Source: an uncultured Dialister sp.
GTDB lineage: Bacteria > Bacillota > Negativicutes > Veillonellales > Dialisteraceae
Reading direction: 5' to 3'
NCBI GenBank assembly: GCA_900543455.1
Contig: UQRR01000120.1
Coordinates: forward strand, 1-5,416
Length of the DNA: 5,416 nucleotides
Under the pieces are notes generated by a model. The model was not told the DNA's origin, did not search any database, and saw only the letters and a program-made list of their open reading frames with translations. The position numbers were made by a program, and so were the translations under genes. Positions 5,271 through 5,416 of the stretch are shown in pieces (position 1 is the stretch's first letter; each line of letters opens with the position of its first letter).

Positions 5271-5317
5271 AAGGGGCTGTGAAGAAATGAATCCCCATTT
5301 CTTCACAGCCCCTTTTT
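5271..5317 (+). terminator. Strong intrinsic terminator after ftsH
   Basis: A perfect 19-bp stem (5271-5289 with 5296-5314) encloses a 6-nt loop and ends in CCCCTTTTT. It starts 18 bp after the ftsH stop. The GC-rich base and T-run fit a rho-independent terminator. The stem is unusually long and free of mismatches. Confidence 0.93.
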
Positions 5318-5332
5318 ATTTTGCTTTCATTT

Positions 5333-5355
5333 GGTTCAAGGTTCAAGGTTCAGGG
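5333..5355. repeat. GGTTCAA heptamer tract
   Basis: Two GGTTCAA units and one GGTTCAG (5333-5353) are followed by GG. This is the heptamer part of the module that also occurs inverted at 3185-3220, where only two units are present, so the copies differ in unit number. Confidence 0.8.
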
Positions 5356-5360
5356 CTCTC

Positions 5361-5383
5361 GTGGCGGCTTCGCCGCCTTTTTT
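5361..5383 (+). terminator. GC hairpin with T-run, possible second terminator
   Basis: GGCGGC-TTC-GCCGCC (5363-5377) is followed by six T (5378-5383), a structure that could stop readthrough from ftsH. It belongs to the dispersed GGTTCAA/GC-hairpin module, so the terminator-like form may be incidental. Here the stem has full 6-bp pairing and a T-run. The inverted copy at 3185-3195 pairs only 4 bp. Confidence 0.5.
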
Positions 5384-5407
5384 AGAAGATGGTATTCTCG
5401 TATCGCA

Positions 5408-5416
5408 GCCTTCCCC
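5408..5416 (-). repeat. Edge of an inverted hairpin-module copy
   Basis: GCCTTCCCC at the window end is the reverse complement of GGGGAAGGC (3164-3172 and 86-93). It probably begins another copy of the palindromic module, cut by the window edge. It is too short to be certain. Confidence 0.35.

Noticed and set aside
1..5416. tRNA, rRNA, riboswitch or toxin-antitoxin genes
   Set aside because: I found no cloverleaf, rRNA-like segment, known riboswitch core or small gene pair with ribosome binding sites.

Overview
The window carries three complete housekeeping genes, all on the plus strand, in the order tilS (tRNA-Ile lysidine synthetase), hpt (hypoxanthine phosphoribosyltransferase) and ftsH (membrane AAA+ zinc protease). 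This order is an old, widely conserved neighbourhood in Firmicutes. The protein styles and base composition (GC-rich codon third positions) suggest a Firmicute, and my best guess is a member of the Negativicutes (Veillonellaceae-like, for example Dialister or Megasphaera). The genus is an inference from general resemblance and is not proven by the sequence.

The coding part is ordinary, but the gaps are not. In many relatives these genes sit close together. Here they are separated by about 410 and 460 bp, and about 500 bp precede tilS. The gaps are packed with a mosaic of short repeats. Its main building block is a tract of 7-bp units: GTGACTG/GTGACTA, GTAGCTA, GGGATTA/GGGATTG, ATTCCTA/ATTCCTC, ATTTCTC and GGTTCAA. 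These are combined with GC-rich hairpins and two short conserved cores. The best preserved composite element (225-479) has plus-oriented heptamers on its left, a core with a GC hairpin, an ATTCCTA tract, a second core, and heptamers of the opposite orientation on its right. Related partial copies lie at 99-215, 1931-2134 and 2892-3050.

A 158-bp near-palindrome (2135-2292) between tilS and hpt has about 19-bp terminal inverted repeats and is flanked by a CTAA direct repeat. It looks like a miniature inverted-repeat transposable element (MITE), probably mobilised by an IS5-type transposase, inserted into the end of one composite repeat.

Layout: 1-499 repeats and hairpins; 500-1930 tilS; 1931-2134 composite repeat; 2135-2292 MITE; 2344-2895 hpt, whose stop codon lies inside the first heptamer of the next array; 2892-3220 heptamer array, core fragment, hairpin module and an inverted GC-hairpin/GGTTCAA module; 3233-3262 probable ftsH promoter; 3321-3350 hairpin plus strong Shine-Dalgarno; 3357-5252 ftsH with a TTG start; 5271-5317 strong intrinsic terminator; 5333-5383 plus-oriented GGTTCAA/GC-hairpin module ending in a T-run.

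The three proteins act in separate processes (tRNA decoding, purine salvage, membrane protein quality control). ftsH appears to be its own transcription unit, with its own promoter and terminator. No intrinsic terminator is visible after tilS or hpt. The most interesting content is therefore the intergenic heptamer mosaic and the nested MITE, not a new protein system.
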